Part shown: positions 40,292-41,920 of the stretch, piece by piece
How positions within the stretch are numbered: the first letter of the stretch is position 1
Layout of the letters: the number at the start of each line of letters is the position of its first letter
Assembly (NCBI GenBank): GCA_001510295.1
Contig: LFEZ01000025.1
Span: forward strand, 1-41,920
From: Thaumarchaeota archaeon casp-thauma4
Lineage (GTDB): Archaea > Thermoproteota > Nitrososphaeria > Nitrososphaerales > Nitrosopumilaceae
Reading direction: 5' to 3'
DNA: 41,920 nt
Made by a program: the position numbers and the translations under genes
Notes under the pieces: model-generated
The model's database searches: none
What the model saw: only the letters and a program-made list of their open reading frames with translations
Told to the model about the DNA's origin: nothing

Positions 40292-40557
40292 AAAAGAAAC
40301 TCTTAGACATTTTGGCATGCCCAATGTGCAAAAATCATCCATTGGAGTTACTAGAGATTAAATCTAAAGAGGAGGAGGTGCAAGAAGGAGCAATTTATTG
40401 TACTTCGTGTAAAAGACATTTTCTTATAATTGAAGAAATACCGATAATGCTTCCTGATGAATTAAGAGACAAGAAACAAGAAGATGATTTTCTTAGAAAA
40501 AATAAAGGCTCACTTCCAGAAAAGATAACTAAACAAGGAAAACCTTGGCACTTGTGA
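40288..40557 (+). CDS. Trm112-like zinc protein
   Basis: This 89-residue protein resembles Trm112, the small zinc-binding activator of several methyltransferases. The N-terminal LLDILACPMCKNHPLELL and the later AIYCTSCKRHFLIIEEIPIMLPDEL provide two C-x-x-C pairs and the conserved I-P-x-M-L-P end of the fold. The last 25 residues are basic and flexible. It sits between two overlapping sugar-enzyme genes, ATGA before and GTGA after, which is an odd place for a translation factor. A glycan methyltransferase partner elsewhere is possible. Stand-alone zinc-ribbon proteins of this type (YcaR) are the other reading. Confidence 0.82.
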   Translation: MKKKLLDILACPMCKNHPLELLEIKSKEEEVQEGAIYCTSCKRHFLIIEEIPIMLPDELRDKKQEDDFLRKNKGSLPEKITKQGKPWHL

Positions 40558-41042
40558 TAGAATTGGTAGAAAATTTTATTTCTGAAAAAGCAAAAATTGG
40601 AGAAAATGTGAAAATATGGCATTTTGCATATGTTGGAGATAATACAGAAATTGGAAATAATGTAAAAATTGGTTCACTTACTCATGTTGACTATGATGTT
40701 AAGATTGGAAATAATACAATGATTGAAGGACTAGTTTACATTCCACCATTATCAAGAATTGGCAATAATGTTTTCATCGGGCCTTCAGTCTCATTGACAA
40801 ATGATCCATTTCCTCCAAGTGAAAAATTAATTGGAGTTACAATAAATGATAATGCAATAATTGGTAGTAGAGCGGTAATCAAAGCAGGAGTAACTATTGG
40901 AGAAAATAGCGTAGTTGCAATGGGTTCAGTAGTAATAAAAGATGTGCCACCAAATACAGTTGTTGGAGGTGTTCCTGCAAAAGAAATGTATTCAAAAGAA
41001 GAATATGATAAAAAACAACTAGATTGGAAAAATTCTAACTAA
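40554..41042 (+). CDS. Left-handed beta-helix acyltransferase
   Basis: This protein of about 162 residues consists of hexapeptide repeats (IGENVKI, IGNNVKI, IGNNTMI, IGNNVFI, INDNAII, IGENSVV), the left-handed beta-helix of sugar N-acetyltransferases. The final GSVVIKDVPPNTVVGGVPAKEMY is the standard cap with the acetyl-CoA site. The loop FIGPSVSLTNDPFPPSEK resembles WbpD/WlbB-type UDP-2-acetamido-3-amino-sugar acetyltransferases. The GTG at 40554 overlaps the Trm112-like stop as GTGA; an earlier TTG at 40545 is less likely. It ends four bases inside the convergent ferritin gene. Confidence 0.88.
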   Translation: MIELVENFISEKAKIGENVKIWHFAYVGDNTEIGNNVKIGSLTHVDYDVKIGNNTMIEGLVYIPPLSRIGNNVFIGPSVSLTNDPFPPSEKLIGVTINDNAIIGSRAVIKAGVTIGENSVVAMGSVVIKDVPPNTVVGGVPAKEMYSKEEYDKKQLDWKNSN

Positions 41043-41557
41043 TTCTTGGATTCTGTTACAGGAGTAATTGCCATTCCAGCAAGTAGTTTATCAATTTCAT
41101 AAATTGCCAGTTTATCACGACCTAATAGATTGAATTTTTGCAAAACATTTTCAAATTTTTGCTCTTCTTCTATCTGTTCATTTACAAAGAATTGTAAGAA
41201 TGTAAACGAGTTATGATCTTTATCTTTTTGAGCTAGGTCAACCATGTGGTTTATTGATTTTGTTACACCTTGTTCATTAGTTAATGCAGTTTTACATATT
41301 TCTTCTAAAGATTTGTAAGTTTTAGGTGGTTGTTTAACTGCAGGAATTGTCGCACCTGAACCTTGACCATTTAGAAAATTTACAAATTTTAACATGTGTA
41401 AATGTTCTTCTTCAGCTTGCGTATAGAAAAATGCAGCCGAACCATCATATCCAGTTATTTCACACCATGAAGCTGCAGAAAGATATGCATAAGAAGCATT
41501 TGCTTCCATAGCAATTTGATCATTTAGTGCTTTGACTAAAGCTGTCGATATTTTCAT
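41039..41557 (-). CDS. Ferritin (non-haem, ferroxidase type)
   Basis: Ferritin stores iron as an oxidised mineral inside a 24-subunit cage. The protein has about 172 residues. The ferroxidase ligands are visible in MEANASYAYLSAASW, in EEEHLHMLKFVNFL with Glu and His, and in NEQIEEEQKFENVL, which fits bacterial-type FtnA. The IDKLLAGM end is the short fifth helix. The ATG at 41557 is chosen over ATG 41566 and TTG 41575 because a box A lies about 26 nt upstream. It is convergent with the acyltransferase gene and divergent from the last, partial gene. Confidence 0.92.
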   Translation of the reverse strand: MKISTALVKALNDQIAMEANASYAYLSAASWCEITGYDGSAAFFYTQAEEEHLHMLKFVNFLNGQGSGATIPAVKQPPKTYKSLEEICKTALTNEQGVTKSINHMVDLAQKDKDHNSFTFLQFFVNEQIEEEQKFENVLQKFNLLGRDKLAIYEIDKLLAGMAITPVTESKN

Positions 41558-41578
41558 AGTGTACATTGTTCTCAATAC

Positions 41579-41627
41579 TTAAAATACCTCTCGAAAATTA
41601 CCCTTACCTAATTACGCTAAGCTAATT
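41579..41627 (-). promoter_or_regulatory. Ferritin promoter with inverted repeat
   Basis: Read on the minus strand, TATTTTAA (41579-41586) is centred about 26 nt upstream of the ferritin ATG and is the likely box A. Further upstream, AATTA-cgctaagc-TAATT (41610-41627) forms a 5-bp inverted repeat around a GCTAAGC core, loosely like the element upstream of FNR copy 2. It could bind an iron-responsive repressor. Confidence 0.4.
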
Positions 41628-41664
41628 GCAAAAGTTCTAAATTGAACCTAAATTATGAAATCAT

Positions 41665-41920
41665 ATGTTCGATAACGCATTGATGGAAAAATTTGAACAA
41701 GAGGTATGGTCCAAAGTTCCACATAGAGAAGAAAAAGACGGTAAAGTGAAGATTGTTAATGTCACACCGTTGATAGATCTTACAAATGATCTTAAAGAAT
41801 GTGCAAAGATAGTATATGGTGTAGATATTAGTAACAAAAATTTCAAAATTTATGGCAAATTTGATTGTACATTACTCACAGGTTCAATCAAAGTAAGACC
41901 AGCTGTTAACATAATTCATG
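41665..41920 (+). CDS. Unknown protein, N-terminal part (3' end outside window)
   Basis: An open frame starts at ATG 41665 and runs to the window end without a stop, giving 85 complete codons. The start is MFDNALMEKFEQEVWSKVPH; then comes a basic and acidic stretch (REEKDGKVK) and strands such as IVNVTPLI and FKIYGKFDCTLLTGS. I do not recognise a family. It is divergent from ferritin, with an AT-rich element (tctaaattga, near 41636-41645) at about the right distance for a promoter. It is called coding because the frame has no stop and the protein looks soluble and ordered; short open frames by chance are possible at this length. Confidence 0.6.
   Translation, partial: MFDNALMEKFEQEVWSKVPHREEKDGKVKIVNVTPLIDLTNDLKECAKIVYGVDISNKNFKIYGKFDCTLLTGSIKVRPAVNIIH

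Noticed and set aside
1-41920. CRISPR array, insertion sequence, prophage or defence island
   Set aside because: No repeated spacer-like units, transposase motifs, terminal inverted repeats, integrase or known defence genes were seen; gene content is ordinary chromosome.

Overview
The window looks like the chromosome of an ammonia-oxidising archaeon of the Nitrosopumilus type (Thaumarchaeota/Nitrososphaerota). The base composition is strongly AT-rich. Archaeal-type information proteins are present (ABCE1, a Trm5-like methyltransferase, the RFC large subunit, Alba, M50 protease). Many starts carry a TATA box about 25 nt upstream, as expected for leaderless transcripts. An 11-subunit complex I lacking NuoEFG stands next to the three-subunit acetyl/propionyl-CoA carboxylase that serves the 3-hydroxypropionate/4-hydroxybutyrate CO2-fixation cycle in this group. 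I see no insertion sequence, CRISPR array, prophage or gene island. Coding density is very high, and no stretch above 300 bases lacks a gene.

Layout. 1-5123: translation and general genes (ABCE1 fragment, Trm5-like methyltransferase, small membrane protein, RimI-type acetyltransferase, site-2 protease, LarA/DUF2088-like protein, pyrE). 5124-6178: a candidate C/D box guide RNA, a CAU tRNA, a CADD/PqqC-like diiron protein and tRNA-Glu. 6179-7030: prenyl diphosphate synthase. 7020-17510 (minus strand): complex I, transcribed A-B-C-D-H-I-J-K-M-L-N. 17587-18069: peroxiredoxin. 18070-21629 (minus): acyl-CoA carboxylase, transcribed carboxyltransferase, biotin carboxylase, BCCP. 21690-25157 (minus): Cys-rich protein, RFC large subunit, unknown 373-aa protein, membrane-anchored winged-helix protein, zinc ribbon. 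25244-28908: IMPase-family phosphatase, FNR-type flavoprotein 1, a DUF1059 mini-gene, a divergent glutamyl-tRNA reductase and a charged coiled-coil protein. 29000-31091: tRNA-Asp, tRNA-Lys, argH and a DUF59 protein. 31081-34359 (minus): succinate dehydrogenase, transcribed A-C-D-B. 34452-36722: PadR regulator, isocitrate-lyase-family enzyme, Alba, HEAT-repeat protein. 36724-38403: tRNA-Ala, FNR-type flavoprotein 2, nucleotidyltransferase. 38439-41042: aminotransferase, Gfo/Idh oxidoreductase, Trm112-like protein and hexapeptide acyltransferase. 41039-41920: ferritin and the start of an unknown gene.

How they fit together. Complex I and succinate dehydrogenase feed or draw on the quinone pool, and the carboxylase supplies the carbon-fixation cycle. 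Two closely similar FNR-type reductases could exchange electrons between NAD(P)H and an unknown carrier; a link to the NuoEFG-less complex I is only inference. Peroxiredoxin and ferritin handle oxidants and iron.

The observations most worth following are: the C/D box sRNA candidate; a glutamyl-tRNA reductase homologue whose catalytic Cys is Ser and whose dimerisation domain is short; a CADD-like candidate p-aminobenzoate synthase; a symmetric TATA palindrome that appears to serve two divergent leaderless genes; a double-palindrome operator over the padR start; and a NuoM that lacks the transmembrane lysine expected in its seventh helix. All identifications come from reading motifs by eye; no search was run.
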